In this document: piece by piece, positions 15,129 through 15,225 of the stretch
Numbering within the stretch: the first letter of the stretch is position 1
How the letters are laid out: each line of letters opens with the position of its first letter
Source of the DNA: JAHBVH01 sp034437715
Lineage (GTDB): Bacteria > Chloroflexota > Anaerolineae > Caldilineales > Caldilineaceae
DNA: 15,225 nt
Reading direction: 5' to 3'
Assembly: GCA_034437715.1 (NCBI GenBank)
Contig: DAOTTR010000168.1
Span: 1 to 15,225 of the forward strand
Program-made: the position numbers and the translations under genes
The notes under the pieces: model-generated
What the model was told of the DNA's origin: nothing
Seen by the model: the letters and a program-made list of their open reading frames with translations, nothing else
Databases searched by the model: none

Positions 15129-15225
15129 CTTAGGGTCTGTCCAGAAATAAAATAGTGAATTTACGTGATGTTACCCAAGTAAATCTGTCTAAAATCATCC
15201 ATGTTATTCTTGGACAGACACTTAG
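15129..15225. mobile_element. Short MITE-like insertion flanked by CTTAG direct repeats
   Basis: CTTAG occurs at 15129-15133 and at 15221-15225, flanking 87 bp. The ends of those 87 bp are imperfect inverted repeats (GGTCTGTCCAGAAATAA against TGTCTGTCCAAGAATAA on the opposite strand). The interior is AT-rich and non-coding. The structure fits a MITE with a 5-bp target duplication. The right repeat coincides with the window edge, so it could not be seen in context. Confidence 0.5.

Overview
The window looks like chromosomal DNA from an uncultured member of the Chloroflexota (Anaerolineae/Caldilineae-like). This is inferred from a moderately GC-rich coding style, a secreted CSLREA / choice-of-anchor Q protein that ends in an LFLPIV motif of the type seen at the C-termini of Chloroflexota secreted proteins, Dpp/Opp transporter subunits of the style common in that phylum, and many short palindromic repeats between genes. 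No rRNA, tRNA or CRISPR array was recognised.

Layout. (1) 2-4411, + strand: the C-terminal ~1,470 residues of a very large secreted parallel beta-helix protein, cut by the left edge. It is built from three repeated modules, a four-repeat tail, an acidic stretch and the LFLPIV end. (2) A perfect 20-bp inverted repeat at 4458-4517 separates it from a convergent minus-strand group. (3) 8085 down to 4561, minus strand: a GH32/43-like five-bladed-propeller protein, an AAC(3)-superfamily acetyltransferase and a seven-repeat VCBS/FG-GAP propeller protein. None of the three has a visible signal peptide. (4) 8086-8906: a long divergent intergenic region with good sigma70-type promoters in both directions, several inverted repeats and an operator-like palindrome. 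(5) 8907-14887, + strand: a complete five-gene Dpp/Opp ABC importer operon (lipoprotein binding protein, two permeases, two ATPases). It is tightly packed except after the binding-protein gene, where two hairpins lie. (6) 14888-15225: three successive palindromic elements, the last two with features of MITEs.

Working model (inference). The importer and the divergent GH-like / acetyltransferase / VCBS unit form one locus for taking up and processing an oligosaccharide, possibly one containing amino sugars. The Opp/Dpp family carries oligosaccharides as well as peptides in Chloroflexota and Thermotogae. The intracellular GH-like protein would act on the imported glycan, and the AAC(3)-like enzyme could acetylate an amino group on a sugar rather than confer drug resistance. 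The substrate cannot be read from the sequence. The most unusual parts are the cytoplasmic three-gene set, the ~455-nt leader before the transporter operon, and the modular secreted protein with its tail of unfamiliar repeats.
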